From: Pandoraea sp. ASV26
Lineage (GTDB): Bacteria; Pseudomonadota; Gammaproteobacteria; Burkholderiales; Burkholderiaceae
Assembly (NCBI RefSeq): GCF_016428915.1
Contig: NZ_JAELTP010000057.1
Location: 1-37,043 of the forward strand
Reading direction: 5' to 3'
DNA length: 37,043 bases
Both the position numbers and the translations under genes were made by a program. The notes below the pieces were generated by a model that saw nothing but the letters and a program-made list of their open reading frames with translations, made no database searches and had not been told where the DNA came from. This document shows positions 15,345-27,711 of this stretch, one piece after another (position 1 is the stretch's first letter; every line of letters begins with the position of its first letter).

Positions 15345-16832
15345 TTACGGCAGCTTGGTCTGCGCCACGTGGGCGAGGAGGTTAACCACGGAGGTGTGCA
15401 TCAGGTCCGTGAAAGGCTTCGGATAGATACCCATGAACAGCGTGAGTGCGGCCAGCACGGCCAGCATGAAGAATTCGCGCTTGTTGATATCGATCAGCTC
15501 GCGCACATGATCGTTGGCGATGGCGCCGAAGATCACGCGCTTGTACATCCACAGCGAATAAGCCGCACCGGTGATCAGCGAGGTCGCCGCCAGCAGACCG
15601 ACCCAGAAGTTCAGCTTGACCGCGCCGAGAATGACCAGGAATTCACCCACGAAGCCCGACGTCGCCGGCAGACCGCTGTTGGCCATCGCGAACAGCATGA
15701 AGAACGCGGCAAACTTCGGCATCGTGTTCACCACACCGCCGTAATCGGCGATGTTGCGCGAGTGCATGCGGTCATACAGCACACCGATACACAGGAACAT
15801 GGCGCCCGACACGAAACCGTGCGAGATCATCTGAACCATCGCGCCCTGCATGCCGATTTCGCTGAACATGAAGAAGCCGAGGATCGCGAAACCCATGTGA
15901 GCGATCGACGAGTACGCCACCAGTTTCTTCATGTCGGTCTGCACCAGCGCCACAAGGCCGATGTAGACGACGGCGATCAGCGCGAGCGCGATCATGAAGC
16001 CCGACAGGTAGTGACTGGCGTCCGGTGCGATCGGCAGCGAGAAGCGCAGGAAACCGTACGCACCGAGCTTGAGCATGATCGCGGCCAGCACGACCGAGCC
16101 GCCCGTCGGCGCTTCCACGTGGGCGTCCGGCAGCCAGGTATGCACCGGCCACATCGGCACCTTCACCGCGAAGGCCATGAAGAACGCCACGAACAGCAGT
16201 ATCTGCACGTTCATCGGCAGCTTCGCGGCGTACCAGTCGGTGAGCGTGAACGAGCCCGTCGCGTTGTACAGATAGATCAGCGCGACCAGCATCAGCAGCG
16301 AGCCGAGCAGCGTGTACAGGAAGAACTTGAACGCGGCATACACACGGTTCGGACCACCCCACACACCGATGATCAGGTACATCGGGATCAGCGTGGCTTC
16401 GAAGAACACGTAGAACAGCAGGCCGTCTTGCGCCGAGAACACGCCGATCATCAGACCCGAGAGGATCAGGAACGCCGCCATGTACTGCGCAACGCGCTCC
16501 GTGATCACTTCCCAGCCCGCGATCACCACGATCACCGTGATGAGCGCGGTCAGCACGACCAGCCACAGCGAGATGCCGTCGATGCCCAGGAAGTAGTTGA
16601 TGTGGAAGCGCTCGATCCAGCTCGTCTTTTCAACGTACTGGAACGCCGGTGTATTGGCGTCGAAGTTCGAGATCAGCGGCAGCGTGACCAGAAAGCTCAC
16701 CAGCGAACCGATGAGCGCCAGCACGCGTGCGCCCGTCGGATTACGGTCATTGCCCACGGCGAGGACAACGATCCCCGACAAAATGGGTAGCCATATGGCC
16801 AGACTCAGAAGCGGTAGCGATTGCATTGTCAT
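15345..16832 (-). CDS. nuoM: NADH-quinone oxidoreductase subunit M
   Basis: A 495-residue antiporter-like subunit. Key positions are the membrane glutamate in FFEATLIPMYLIIG, the lysine of KVPMWPVHTWLPDAHVEAP and the second lysine in MLKLGAYGFLRF, all in their family context. It forms a proton channel in the membrane arm between NuoL and NuoN. A GGGGGAG ribosome binding site lies 9 nt before ATG 16832; a second in-frame ATG two codons later is possible. It lies 18 bp after nuoL. Confidence 0.97.
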   Translation of the reverse strand: MTMQSLPLLSLAIWLPILSGIVVLAVGNDRNPTGARVLALIGSLVSFLVTLPLISNFDANTPAFQYVEKTSWIERFHINYFLGIDGISLWLVVLTALITVIVVIAGWEVITERVAQYMAAFLILSGLMIGVFSAQDGLLFYVFFEATLIPMYLIIGVWGGPNRVYAAFKFFLYTLLGSLLMLVALIYLYNATGSFTLTDWYAAKLPMNVQILLFVAFFMAFAVKVPMWPVHTWLPDAHVEAPTGGSVVLAAIMLKLGAYGFLRFSLPIAPDASHYLSGFMIALALIAVVYIGLVALVQTDMKKLVAYSSIAHMGFAILGFFMFSEIGMQGAMVQMISHGFVSGAMFLCIGVLYDRMHSRNIADYGGVVNTMPKFAAFFMLFAMANSGLPATSGFVGEFLVILGAVKLNFWVGLLAATSLITGAAYSLWMYKRVIFGAIANDHVRELIDINKREFFMLAVLAALTLFMGIYPKPFTDLMHTSVVNLLAHVAQTKLP

Positions 16833-16850
16833 TGTTATTGGCTCCCCCTT

Positions 16851-18902
<2,052 letters not shown>

Positions 18903-18919
18903 AACAGCGTTCGCTTTTG

Positions 18920-19231
18920 TTAACCCTTAAGGCGGTCGAGATCTTCGACGTTGACCGTTTCGAGCTTACGGAACAGCGTGACCAGAATGGCCAGACCGAT
19001 CGCGGCTTCCGCGGCGGCCACCGTAAGAATGAAGAACACGAATACCTGGCCGGCAATGTCGCCCAGGTAATGCGAGAACGCGACGAAGTTCAGATTGACC
19101 GCGAGCAACATCAGCTCGATGGCCATGAGCAGCACAATCACATTTCTGCGGTTGAGGAAGATACCGGTAATGCTGATCGCGAAGAGAATCGCGCCCAACA
19201 CCAGGTAATGCGCTAGCGACAACGACATCAT
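18920..19231 (-). CDS. nuoK: NADH-quinone oxidoreductase subunit K
   Basis: A 103-residue protein with three transmembrane helices. The buried glutamates used in proton transfer appear in [14 protein letters not shown] and [14 protein letters not shown]. It sits in the membrane arm next to NuoJ and NuoA. There are two adjacent ATG codons at 19231 and 19228; GGAG lies 5 and 8 nt before them, so either could be used. The second gives the more usual family length. Confidence 0.97.
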   Translation of the reverse strand: MMSLSLAHYLVLGAILFAISITGIFLNRRNVIVLLMAIELMLLAVNLNFVAFSHYLGDIAGQVFVFFILTVAAAEAAIGLAILVTLFRKLETVNVEDLDRLKG

Positions 19232-19240
19232 GCTGTCTCC

Positions 19241-19876
19241 TTATTCCGCCGCCGGCGTGTCAACGCCGGTGGATTGCTGCCGGGCTTCGGCGGGCATCGA
19301 CACCAGACGCACGCGGTCGCGCGCCTTCACGCGCACTTGCTTGCTCGGGTCGGTCTGTTTGTGGTCCTTACGGCTGCGCATCGTGAGCGCAACGGCTGCC
19401 ACGACGGCCACCAGCAGGATCAGACCTGCCACTTCGAAGGCGAAGATGTAGTCGGTGTACAGCGCGATACCGAGCGCCTTGGTGTTCGGCACGTCCGGGG
19501 CCGACACCGCCTTGACCGGCGAGCGCGTCGCACCGTAGCCGCGCATGAGCACCAGCGACGCTTCAACGATCATGATCGCGCCGACGGCACTCGCCAGCGG
19601 AATGAACTTGCCGAAACCGCGTCGCAGTTCGTCGAGATTGATGTCGATCATCATCACCACGAACAGGAACAGCACCATCACCGCGCCGACGTACACGAGC
19701 ACCAGCATGATCGCCAGGAACTCGGCCTCGAGCAGCATCCAGATCGCCGCGGCGTTGAAGAAGGCCAGCACCAGGAACAGTGCGGACTGTACGGGGTTGC
19801 GCGAGGTCACGACCTTCAGGCCGGAGACCACGAGGATCAGCGCAAACACGTAGAAAAGAAAGGTTGTGAATTCCAT
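19241..19876 (-). CDS. nuoJ: NADH-quinone oxidoreductase subunit J
   Basis: A 211-residue membrane-arm subunit with five predicted helices in the first 170 residues. LVYVGAVMVLFLFVVMM contains the pi-bulge helix that couples quinone chemistry to proton pumping. The C-terminal tail after about residue 170 is polar and basic (RSRKDHKQTDPSKQVRVKARD) and probably cytosolic. ATG 19876 was chosen because MEFTTFLFYVFAL is the usual start; an in-frame GTG two codons earlier is less likely. The gap to nuoI is 78 bp and contains a 7-bp GGGCGCG/CGCGCCC hairpin (19922-19946). Confidence 0.96.
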   Translation of the reverse strand: MEFTTFLFYVFALILVVSGLKVVTSRNPVQSALFLVLAFFNAAAIWMLLEAEFLAIMLVLVYVGAVMVLFLFVVMMIDINLDELRRGFGKFIPLASAVGAIMIVEASLVLMRGYGATRSPVKAVSAPDVPNTKALGIALYTDYIFAFEVAGLILLVAVVAAVALTMRSRKDHKQTDPSKQVRVKARDRVRLVSMPAEARQQSTGVDTPAAE

Positions 19877-19954
19877 AATCACCGGGTGTCGCGAGAGTTA
19901 GCCAACGTCAATTGCCGTACCGGGCGCGCCATCGATTGCCGCGCCCTGCCCTGC

Positions 19955-20446
19955 TTAACGGTACGGCGCATCGGCCGCCTTGGCCGCCGCGATTTCGTTT
20001 TCGTAACGATCGCCCACCGCGAGCAACATTTCCTTGGTGAAGTACAGATCGCCACGCTTCTCGCCGTGATACTCGAGAATGTGCGTCTCGACGATCGAGT
20101 CCACCGGGCAGCTTTCTTCGCAGAAGCCGCAGAAAATGCATTTGGTCAGATCGATGTCGTAACGCGTGGTACGGCGGGTGCCGTCGTCACGCACATCCGA
20201 CTCGATCGTGATGGCCATTGCCGGGCACACCGCTTCGCACAACTTGCAGGCGATGCAGCGCTCTTCGCCGTTCGGATAGCGACGCAGCGCATGCAGACCG
20301 CGAAAACGCGGCGACAGCGGCGTCTTCTCTTCCGGAAACTGCACCGTCACCTTGCGAGCGAACGTGTAGCGCCCCGTGAGCGCCATGCCCTTGAGCAGTT
20401 CCAACAACAGGAAACTGCCGAAAAAGTCCTTGATTGCCCTTACCAT
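19955..20446 (-). CDS. nuoI: NADH-quinone oxidoreductase subunit I
   Basis: A 163-residue ferredoxin-like subunit of the peripheral arm that carries clusters N6a and N6b. The two [4Fe-4S] motifs are [12 protein letters not shown] and [12 protein letters not shown]. The N-terminal amphipathic helix ([18 protein letters not shown]) rests on the membrane near NuoH. Electrons pass from NuoG through these clusters to N2 in NuoB. GAGGAATCCC precedes ATG 20446, 23 bp after nuoH. Confidence 0.98.
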   Translation of the reverse strand: MVRAIKDFFGSFLLLELLKGMALTGRYTFARKVTVQFPEEKTPLSPRFRGLHALRRYPNGEERCIACKLCEAVCPAMAITIESDVRDDGTRRTTRYDIDLTKCIFCGFCEESCPVDSIVETHILEYHGEKRGDLYFTKEMLLAVGDRYENEIAAAKAADAPYR

Positions 20447-20469
20447 GGGATTCCTCTACTCCGTTCGCT

Positions 20470-21534
20470 TCAGCCCCAGATGTTCCAGGGCGACATGATC
20501 CAGCCACCCACCACGATCACCCAAACGATCGTCAACGGCAGGAAAACTTTCCAGCCCAGACGCATGATCTGGTCGTAGCGGTAGCGCGGGAACGTCGCGC
20601 GCACCCAGATGAACACCGACAGCAGCAGGAACACCTTGAACGCCAGCCAGAACACGCCCGGGATGAACGACAGGAAGCCGAACGGCGCACTCCAGCCACC
20701 CAGGAACAACACCGAGGCCAGCGCCGAGATGATGATCATGTTGATGTACTCGGCCAGGAAGAACAGCGCGAAGCCCATGCCCGAGTACTCGATCATGTGA
20801 CCGGCCACGATTTCCGATTCGCCTTCCACCACGTCGAACGGGTGGCGGTTCGTCTCGGCAATGCCCGAGATGAAGTAGACGACGAACATCGGCAGCAGCG
20901 GCAGCCAGTTCCACGACAGCAGGTTCAGCCCCATGCCCGCGAACATGCCGTGCTCTTGCGAGCGCACGATGTCCGACAGGTTGAGCGAGCCGGCCGTCAT
21001 CAGCACCGTGACCAGCGCGAAGCCCATCGCGATTTCATACGAAATCATCTGGGCCGACGCGCGCATGGCGCCGAGGAAGGCGTATTTCGAGTTCGATGCC
21101 CAGCCGGCGAGAATCACGCCGTACACACCGATCGACGAGATCGCAATGGCGTAGAGCAGACCGGCGTTCACATCGGCCAGCACCGCGCCCGGCTGGAACG
21201 GGATCACCGCCCAGATCGCGAAGGCCGGCAGCACGGCCATCACCGGCGCAATGGCGTAAATCCCCTTGCTAACCTGCGTCGGCGTGATGACTTCCTTGAG
21301 CAGGAGCTTCAACACGTCGGCGATCGGTTGCAGCAGACCGGCCGGACCCACGCGGTTCGGACCGAGACGCACATGCATCCAGCCGATGAGCTTGCGCTCC
21401 CACAGAATCAGGTACGCCACGCACAGCAGCAGGATCACGGCCACGACGAGAATGCGGACGAGCGCCCACACCGTCGGCCAGGCCACGCCCAGCAGTTGCG
21501 TGCCGTATTGATTGATGACTTCGTTCAGGCTCAT
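20470..21534 (-). CDS. nuoH: NADH-quinone oxidoreductase subunit H
   Basis: A 354-residue subunit with about eight transmembrane helices that forms the base of the quinone chamber. [20 protein letters not shown] (the loop facing NuoB/NuoD) and the acidic [20 protein letters not shown] loop are the family's most conserved stretches. Its start codon directly abuts the nuoG stop (TAAATG), so translation is probably coupled. Confidence 0.98.
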   Translation of the reverse strand: MSLNEVINQYGTQLLGVAWPTVWALVRILVVAVILLLCVAYLILWERKLIGWMHVRLGPNRVGPAGLLQPIADVLKLLLKEVITPTQVSKGIYAIAPVMAVLPAFAIWAVIPFQPGAVLADVNAGLLYAIAISSIGVYGVILAGWASNSKYAFLGAMRASAQMISYEIAMGFALVTVLMTAGSLNLSDIVRSQEHGMFAGMGLNLLSWNWLPLLPMFVVYFISGIAETNRHPFDVVEGESEIVAGHMIEYSGMGFALFFLAEYINMIIISALASVLFLGGWSAPFGFLSFIPGVFWLAFKVFLLLSVFIWVRATFPRYRYDQIMRLGWKVFLPLTIVWVIVVGGWIMSPWNIWG

Positions 21535-23847
21535 TTACGCCTTCTCCACCGAAATTTCACCGAACATCGCGCCAAGCGCGGCGGATGCCGGCGTGGCTGC
21601 CGGAACGCGCACCACGTTGGCGGGCAGCGTTTCCGAGCGAGCGGCCGGCAGCGTAACCACGGCCTCGCCCTGGCGCACGCGCACGGCGTCGCCGGCAGCA
21701 AGGCCCAGGCTGTCGAACAGCGCAGCAGGCAGCGTGGCACGCAGCGCAGCCTTGGCATCGTTCGTCAGTTGCAGCGACGGGGCACGGCGCACCAGTGCGT
21801 CGGCCGCGTAGATCGGCACATCGGCCAAACGCTCCAGACCCTGGGCCGCAGCCTTCGGTGCAACCAGTGCAGCCGTGGCGCGATTGTCGAGCGCAGCCGG
21901 CGAGAAACCAGCGAGCGCTTCGTCACGAACCTGTTCGGCCGTGTCCTGCTCGAAGCCTTGCAGCTTGAGGAGGTTGCCCAGCACGCGCAGAACCTTCCAG
22001 CCCGGACGCGTCTCACCCAGCGCACGCACCACACCGTTGAAGTGCTGCGGCAGGCCTTCGGCGTTGACGAACGTACCGGCGGTTTCGGTGAACGGCGCGA
22101 TCGGCAGCAGCACGTCGGCGTACTCGAGGCCGTGCTTGAACGGCGAGAGCGAGACGACCATCTTCGCGGCGGTCAATGCCGTGAGTGCTTGCTTCGCATC
22201 GGCCGAGTCGTATTCCGGCTCGGTATTGAGCAGCAGATAAGCCTGACGCGGTTGCGCGAACAACGCAGCGGCGCCCTTCGCGTTCGTGGCCTTCACGACG
22301 TAGCCGCCGACCGTGTTGGCGCCTTCGGTCAGGAAGCCCAGCGTGGCACCGGTGATGTCAGCGATCACTTGCGCGATGGCATGCAGTTGCGCGAACTGCG
22401 GATGCTGCACTGCGGCGTTACCCAGCAGGATCGCGCGACGCTCGCCGTGAATCAGCGAAGCGGCGATGGCCTTGGCCGTGTCGCTAGCGCTCACGCCGGC
22501 CAGCTCAGCCGGGGCGGCAACGCCCTTGGCAGCGGCGGCGGCCACAGCGATACCGGCCAGTTCGCTCACCCAGGCACTCGGTGCCGCGATGATCTTGTTG
22601 GCGAGCTTGACGAGCAGATCGTCGTCCGCGCCGTGCAGCACGTTGAGTTGGCCACCGGCCTTCACAGCGGCGCGCAGACGCGAGGCGAACAACGGATGGT
22701 CCTTGCGCAGGAACGAGCCGACGACCAGCGCGCTTTGCAACTTGTCGAGCTCGGCGATCGGCAGGCCGAGCCACGGGGCGCCCTGGGTGCCGCCCGACAC
22801 ATCCGTCTGACGCAGACGGAAGTCGACGTTATCGCTACCCAGTGCACGCACGAACTTTTGCAGCAGGTGCAGTTCTTCGAGCGTGGCGTGCGGCGAAGCC
22901 AATGCGGCAACGGCGTCGGCGCCGAAGTCGCGGATGATGTCCGTCAGACCGTGACCAACGTACTCGAGCGCCGTCTGCCAGTCGACTTCGTGCCACTCGC
23001 CGCCTTGCTTGAGCATCGGCTTGGTGAGGCGCTCGTCGCTGTTCAGCCCTTCGTACGAGAAGCGATCCTTGTCCGAGATCCAGCATTCGTTGATCGCTTC
23101 GTTCTCGAGCGGCACAACGCGCATGACCTTGTTGTTCTTCACTTGCACCACGAGGTTCGCGCCCACGCCATCGTGAGGGCTCACCGACTTGCGGCGCGAC
23201 AGTTCCCACGTGCGGGCGCTGTAACGGAACGGCTTCGACGTCAGCGCACCGACCGGGCACAGGTCGATCATGTTGCCCGACAGTTCGGAGTCGACCGTCT
23301 TGCCGACGAACGAGGTGATCTCCGAGTGCTCGCCGCGACCCAGCATGCCGAACTCCATGACGCCGGCCACTTCCTGACCGAAACGCACGCAGCGGGTGCA
23401 GTGGATGCAGCGCGACATCTCTTCCATCGAGATGAGCGGGCCCACGTTCTTGTGGAAGACCACGCGCTTTTCTTCCTGATAGCGCGATGCCGACTTGCCG
23501 TAGCCCACGGCCAGATCTTGCAGTTGGCACTCACCCCCCTGATCGCAGATCGGGCAATCGAGCGGGTGATTGATCAGCAGGAACTCCATCACCGATTGCT
23601 GCGCCTTCACAGCCTTCTCGGAGTTGGTGCGCACGATCATGCCGTTGGCGACCGGCGTTGCGCAGGCCGGCACGGCCTTCGGGGCCTTTTCGACCTCGAC
23701 CAGGCACATGCGGCAGTTCGCAGCGATGGACAGCTTCTTGTGATAACAGAAGTGGGGAATATAGGTGCCGTTCTTCTTGGCAGCCTGGATCACCATGCTG
23801 CCTTCGGGCACCTCGACCTTTTGGCCGTCAATTTCGATTTCAACCAT
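21535..23847 (-). CDS. nuoG: NADH-quinone oxidoreductase subunit G
   Basis: A 770-residue molybdopterin-oxidoreductase-like subunit of the NADH module. The [2Fe-2S] N1b ligands lie in HFCYHKKLSIAANCRMC and ACATP, the His/Cys N4 site in HPLDCPICDQGGECQLQD, and the N5 site in CIHCTRC with CPVGAL. The segment after FRYSARTWELSRRKSVSPHD has no cysteines, so the extra cluster N7 of E. coli and Thermus is absent, as in mitochondrial complex I. The C-terminal third is Ala-rich and weakly conserved. It lies 29 bp after nuoF. Confidence 0.98.
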   Translation of the reverse strand: MVEIEIDGQKVEVPEGSMVIQAAKKNGTYIPHFCYHKKLSIAANCRMCLVEVEKAPKAVPACATPVANGMIVRTNSEKAVKAQQSVMEFLLINHPLDCPICDQGGECQLQDLAVGYGKSASRYQEEKRVVFHKNVGPLISMEEMSRCIHCTRCVRFGQEVAGVMEFGMLGRGEHSEITSFVGKTVDSELSGNMIDLCPVGALTSKPFRYSARTWELSRRKSVSPHDGVGANLVVQVKNNKVMRVVPLENEAINECWISDKDRFSYEGLNSDERLTKPMLKQGGEWHEVDWQTALEYVGHGLTDIIRDFGADAVAALASPHATLEELHLLQKFVRALGSDNVDFRLRQTDVSGGTQGAPWLGLPIAELDKLQSALVVGSFLRKDHPLFASRLRAAVKAGGQLNVLHGADDDLLVKLANKIIAAPSAWVSELAGIAVAAAAAKGVAAPAELAGVSASDTAKAIAASLIHGERRAILLGNAAVQHPQFAQLHAIAQVIADITGATLGFLTEGANTVGGYVVKATNAKGAAALFAQPRQAYLLLNTEPEYDSADAKQALTALTAAKMVVSLSPFKHGLEYADVLLPIAPFTETAGTFVNAEGLPQHFNGVVRALGETRPGWKVLRVLGNLLKLQGFEQDTAEQVRDEALAGFSPAALDNRATAALVAPKAAAQGLERLADVPIYAADALVRRAPSLQLTNDAKAALRATLPAALFDSLGLAAGDAVRVRQGEAVVTLPAARSETLPANVVRVPAATPASAALGAMFGEISVEKA

Positions 23848-23876
23848 AGCGGTTCAATGCCAAGCGTCAAAAGGGA

Positions 23877-25169
23877 TTAGTGAGCGCCGACCAAGCAATG
23901 CTTGTGCTCGACGTGGTAGGCGAACTCGTCCCAGAAGTGTTTGAGCATGCCGCGCACCGGCATCGCCGCGGCATCGCCCAGCGCGCAAATGGTACGGCCC
24001 ATGATGTTCTCGGCCACCGAGTTGAGCAGGTCGAGGTCTTCCTTGCGTCCTTCCCCATGCTCGATACGATTGACCACGCGCCACAGCCAGCCAGTCCCTT
24101 CACGGCACGGCGTGCACTGACCGCACGATTCTTCGTAGTAGAAGTACGACAGACGCAGCAGCGAGCGCACCATGCAGCGCGTCTCGTCCATGACGATCAC
24201 GGCGCCCGAACCCAGCATCGATCCAGCCTTGGCGATGCTGTCGTAGTCCATGGTCGTTTCCATCATCAGCCCGGCCGGCACGACCGGTGCCGACGAGCCG
24301 CCCGGAATCACCGCCTTGAGCTTCTTGCCACCGCGCATGCCACCGGCAAGTTCCAGCAGTTCGGGGAACGGCGTGCCCAGCGGCACTTCGTAGTTACCCG
24401 GCAGCTCGACGTCGCCCGACACCGAGAAAATCTTGGTGCCGCCATTGTTCGGCTTGCCCATTTCCAGATACTGCTGCGGGCCGGTGGCCAGCAGGAACGG
24501 GACAGCGGCGAACGTCTCGGTGTTGTTGATGGTCGTGGGCTTGCCGTACAGACCGAAGCTCGCCGGGAAAGGCGGCTTGAAACGCGGCTGACCCTTCTTG
24601 CCTTCGAGCGACTCGAGCAGTGCGGTCTCTTCGCCGCAAATGTACGCGCCATAGCCATGGTGAGCGTGCAGTTGGAACGAGAAGTCCGTGCCGAGAATGT
24701 TGTCGCCCAGATAACCGGCAGCGCGCGCTTCCTCGAGCGCCTCTTCGAAGCGTTCATACACTTCGTAGATTTCGCCGTGGATGTAGTTGTAACCGACGGT
24801 GATGCCCATCGCGTAACCGCCAATGGCCATGCCTTCGATCAGCGCATGCGGGTTGTAGCGCAGGATGTCGCGATCCTTGAACGTGCCCGGCTCGCCCTCG
24901 TCCGAGTTGCAGACGAGGTACTTCTGGCCCGGGAACGCGCGCGGCATGAAGCTCCACTTCAGACCGGTCGGGAAGCCTGCGCCTCCGCGACCGCGCAGGC
25001 CCGACGCCTTGACGTCCGCAATGACCTGCTCCGGCGTGATGCCTTCCTTCAGAATACGCGCGAGCTGCTGGTAACCACCGCGCTTGACGTAATCTTCCAG
25101 ATGCCAGTTCTCGCCATTGAGGTCGGCGAGGATCAACGGCTTGATGTGACGGTTGTGCAGCGACGTCAT
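23877..25169 (-). CDS. nuoF: NADH-quinone oxidoreductase subunit F
   Basis: A 430-residue subunit that binds NADH and FMN and holds cluster N3. The Gly-rich [16 protein letters not shown] binds NADH/FMN, and [15 protein letters not shown] and a Gly-rich FMN contact follow. The N3 ligands are the Cys residues of [14 protein letters not shown] and a further one about 40 residues later. It overlaps the end of nuoE by 4 bp (ATGA), so the pair is translationally coupled. Confidence 0.98.
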   Translation of the reverse strand: MTSLHNRHIKPLILADLNGENWHLEDYVKRGGYQQLARILKEGITPEQVIADVKASGLRGRGGAGFPTGLKWSFMPRAFPGQKYLVCNSDEGEPGTFKDRDILRYNPHALIEGMAIGGYAMGITVGYNYIHGEIYEVYERFEEALEEARAAGYLGDNILGTDFSFQLHAHHGYGAYICGEETALLESLEGKKGQPRFKPPFPASFGLYGKPTTINNTETFAAVPFLLATGPQQYLEMGKPNNGGTKIFSVSGDVELPGNYEVPLGTPFPELLELAGGMRGGKKLKAVIPGGSSAPVVPAGLMMETTMDYDSIAKAGSMLGSGAVIVMDETRCMVRSLLRLSYFYYEESCGQCTPCREGTGWLWRVVNRIEHGEGRKEDLDLLNSVAENIMGRTICALGDAAAMPVRGMLKHFWDEFAYHVEHKHCLVGAH

Positions 25170-25666
25170 GCTTTCTCTCCCGCAGCGCCCTTGGCCTTGA
25201 GCTCGTCGATGAGCGCGTCGATCTTGGCTTCATTCATGAAGCCGCACATGCGATGGTTGTTCACCAGCATGACCGGGGCATCGCCGCAAGCACCCATGCA
25301 CTCGCCTTCCTTGACCGTAAAGAGACCATCCGGCGTGATGTCGTTGTACTCGACACCCAGCTTCTCCTTCAGGTACTTGGCCATTTCTTCGCCACGCGTG
25401 AGCTGGCAAGGCAGGTTCGTGCACACGGTCAACTTGAACTTGCCCACGGGGCTCGTGTTGAACATGGTGTAGAAGGTTGCGACCTCTTGCACCGCGACTG
25501 CGGGCATCTCGAGGTAGTCCGCCACGAATTGCATCACTTCGGGCGACAACCAGCCTTTCTCGACCTGCGCTACGGCAAGTGCGTGCATCACCGCCGACTG
25601 CTTCTGCTCGGCAGGGTATTTGGCAACGGCACGGTCGATTTTCTTCAGGGCTTCGGGAGAAAGCAT
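25166..25666 (-). CDS. nuoE: NADH-quinone oxidoreductase subunit E
   Basis: A 166-residue thioredoxin-fold subunit with the [2Fe-2S] cluster N1a. The ligands are visible as CTNLPC (C-x4-C) and CMGAC (C-x3-C). An N-terminal helical region precedes it ([18 protein letters not shown]). It pairs with NuoF in the NADH dehydrogenase module. It is separated from nuoD by 170 bp containing two stem-loops, the largest spacer among the 14 nuo genes. Confidence 0.98.
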   Translation of the reverse strand: MLSPEALKKIDRAVAKYPAEQKQSAVMHALAVAQVEKGWLSPEVMQFVADYLEMPAVAVQEVATFYTMFNTSPVGKFKLTVCTNLPCQLTRGEEMAKYLKEKLGVEYNDITPDGLFTVKEGECMGACGDAPVMLVNNHRMCGFMNEAKIDALIDELKAKGAAGEKA

Positions 25667-25703
25667 TTCCGATCCGACTGTTCTCTAAAACGTTATCCCC
25701 GCT

Positions 25704-25756
25704 CGTGCCAGCGCGGGCGAGTCGATTTTGTCGACTGCCCGCACGCTACCGGCACG
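25704..25756 (-). repeat. Long imperfect inverted repeat in the nuoD-nuoE spacer
   Basis: A nested stem: the outer CGTGCC/GGCACG (25704-25709 with 25751-25756), then AGCG/CGCT, then CGGGC/GCCCG, then the inner AGTCGA/TCGACT, with a short T-rich loop at 25726-25730 and small bulges. It totals over 20 bp of pairing within 53 bases and ends 37 bp before the nuoE start. No T-tract follows on the minus strand, so it looks like an RNA-processing or stabilising structure rather than a terminator. Confidence 0.7.
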
Positions 25757-25800
25757 GCAACTGGAACGGCAACGGTTTCGACCTGCAAAACCCCACCGAA

Positions 25801-25829
25801 TAAAACCCGCGGGCGCCTTGGGCGCCCGC
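25801..25829 (-). terminator. Terminator-like hairpin directly after nuoD, inside the nuo operon
   Basis: A perfect 9-bp GCGGGCGCC stem (arms 25809-25817 and 25821-25829, 3-nt loop) read on the minus strand is followed by GGGTTTTATTC. It begins 7 bp after the nuoD stop codon. The form is that of an intrinsic terminator with a short T-tract, which would reduce but probably not stop transcription into nuoE-N. Confidence 0.6.
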
Positions 25830-25836
25830 TGCGCAT

Positions 25837-27090
25837 TTAGCGATCGATCTCGCCGAACACAATGTCCTGGGTACCGATGATCGCCACAGCATCTGCAATC
25901 ATGTGACCCTTCGCCATCTCGTCGAGCGCAGACAAATGGGCAAAGCCCGGCGCGCGAATTTTCAGGCGATACGGCTTGTTGGCACCGTCCGACACCAGAT
26001 AGATGCCGAACTCGCCCTTCGGATGCTCGATAGCGGCATATGTCTCGCCAGCGGGCACGTGGAAGCCTTCGGTAAAGAGCTTGAAGTGGTGAATCAGCTC
26101 TTCCATGTTCGACTTCATTTCGACGCGCGACGGCGGTGCTACCTTGTGGTTATCGGTAATCACCGGACCCGGGTTTTCACGCAACCACTTCACGCACTGG
26201 CGAATCAGGCTGGCCGACTGACGCATTTCTTCCACGCGCACCAGATAACGGTCGTAGCAGTCGCCTTCCTTACCCACCGGAATATCGAACTCGAGGCGGT
26301 CGTACACTTCATACGGCTGCTTCTTGCGCAGATCCCAGGCAATACCCGAACCGCGCAGCATCGCGCCGGAGAAGCCGAGCTGCATCGCACGCTCGGGCGA
26401 CACCACGCCGATACCCACCAGACGCTGCTTCCAGATACGGTTGTCGGTGAGCAGCGTTTCGTACTCGTCGACACACTTCGGGAAGCGAACGGCAAAATCT
26501 TCGATGAAGTCGAGCAGCGAGCCTTCGCGGGCCTCGTTCATCTTCTTGATCGCGCGCTCGTTGTGGAACTTCGACGCACGGTACTTCGGCATCGTGTCCG
26601 GCAGATCGCGGTACACGCCACCCGGACGGTAGTAAGCCGCGTGCATACGTGCACCCGAGACGGCTTCGTACACGTCGAACAGGTCTTCACGCTCACGGAA
26701 GGCGTACAGGAACACCGCCATCGCGCCCACGTCGAGCGCGTGCGAACCGATCCACATCAGGTGATTCAGAACGCGCGTGATTTCGTCGAACATCACGCGG
26801 ATGTATTGTGCGCGAATCGGCACGTCGACGCCGAGCAGCTTTTCGATCGCCATGACGTATGCGTGCTCATTGCACATCATCGACACATAATCGAGACGAT
26901 CCATGTACGGCACGGATTGCAGGAACGTCTTCGATTCGGCGAGCTTTTCGGTCGCGCGGTGCAACAGGCCGATGTGCGGATCGGCTCGCTGGATCACTTC
27001 GCCGTCCAGTTCGAGCACCAGGCGCAGCACGCCGTGCGCTGCCGGGTGCTGCGGACCGAAGTTCAGGGTGTAGTTCTTGATGTCTGCCAC
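25837..27090 (-). CDS. nuoD: NADH-quinone oxidoreductase subunit D
   Basis: A 417-residue 49-kDa-type subunit. It begins [20 protein letters not shown], whose HPAAHG loop lines the quinone cavity. [13 protein letters not shown] and [12 protein letters not shown] follow, the latter providing the quinone-binding Tyr region, and the C-terminus DIVFGEIDR is typical. The start is GTG at 27090 with AAGGTGG upstream. It is separate from nuoC, unlike the E. coli nuoCD fusion. Confidence 0.98.
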   Translation of the reverse strand: MADIKNYTLNFGPQHPAAHGVLRLVLELDGEVIQRADPHIGLLHRATEKLAESKTFLQSVPYMDRLDYVSMMCNEHAYVMAIEKLLGVDVPIRAQYIRVMFDEITRVLNHLMWIGSHALDVGAMAVFLYAFREREDLFDVYEAVSGARMHAAYYRPGGVYRDLPDTMPKYRASKFHNERAIKKMNEAREGSLLDFIEDFAVRFPKCVDEYETLLTDNRIWKQRLVGIGVVSPERAMQLGFSGAMLRGSGIAWDLRKKQPYEVYDRLEFDIPVGKEGDCYDRYLVRVEEMRQSASLIRQCVKWLRENPGPVITDNHKVAPPSRVEMKSNMEELIHHFKLFTEGFHVPAGETYAAIEHPKGEFGIYLVSDGANKPYRLKIRAPGFAHLSALDEMAKGHMIADAVAIIGTQDIVFGEIDR

Positions 27091-27099
27091 AAGGCCACC

Positions 27100-27699
27100 T
27101 TAATGTTTCAGACCGGCGTAATGCTCTTCGCGGATGATGCGCGGCGTAATTTCGCGCGGCTCGATCGTCACCGGTTGGTAGATCACTCGCTTCTGCTCCG
27201 GGTCGTAACGCATCTCGACATAACCGGAGGTCGGGAAGTCCTTGCGGAACGGGTGACCGATGAAGCCATAGTCCGTCAGAATGCGGCGCAGGTCCGGATG
27301 CCCTTCGAACACGATACCGACCAGATCGAACGCTTCACGCTCGAACCAGTTGGCCGAACTCCACACATCGATCAACGATGCCACGACCGGCAGATCGTCT
27401 TCCGGTGCGAACACGCGCACACGCAGACGCCAGTTGTGGGTCAGCGAGAGCAGATGCGAGGCGGCGGCGTAGCGCGGGCCATCGTAGGCACCATCGCCGT
27501 AGGCGGAGTAGTCCAGTCCGGCAAGGTCCATCAGTTGCTCGAACTTCAGCTCGGGATGATCGCGCAGCGTGCGCGCCACTTCGAGGTAGTCGCTTGCCTT
27601 GACGGTCAGCGTCAGCTCGTCGAGGGCTTCCACCAACTGCTCGGCACGGGTGCCAAGCACGTTTTGCAGGGTGGTCTTGAGTTGTTGTAGTGTCGACAT
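27100..27699 (-). CDS. nuoC: NADH-quinone oxidoreductase subunit C
   Basis: A 199-residue 30-kDa-type subunit of the connecting module. The family signature is complete: [20 protein letters not shown] followed by [17 protein letters not shown]. It supports NuoD, with which it is fused in enterobacteria. There is no evident ribosome binding site before ATG 27699, only a C-rich leader, so coupling to nuoB (12 bp upstream) is likely. Confidence 0.98.
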   Translation of the reverse strand: MSTLQQLKTTLQNVLGTRAEQLVEALDELTLTVKASDYLEVARTLRDHPELKFEQLMDLAGLDYSAYGDGAYDGPRYAAASHLLSLTHNWRLRVRVFAPEDDLPVVASLIDVWSSANWFEREAFDLVGIVFEGHPDLRRILTDYGFIGHPFRKDFPTSGYVEMRYDPEQKRVIYQPVTIEPREITPRIIREEHYAGLKH

Positions 27700-27711
27700 G
27701 GGCGGGGGCGG

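Noticed and set aside
20434-23880. A plus-strand open frame of 1148 codons opposite nuoG and nuoH
   Set aside because: It lies fully antisense to two certain genes, is rich in Arg/His/Gln/Asp as expected from the complement of high-GC codons, and has no recognisable domain.
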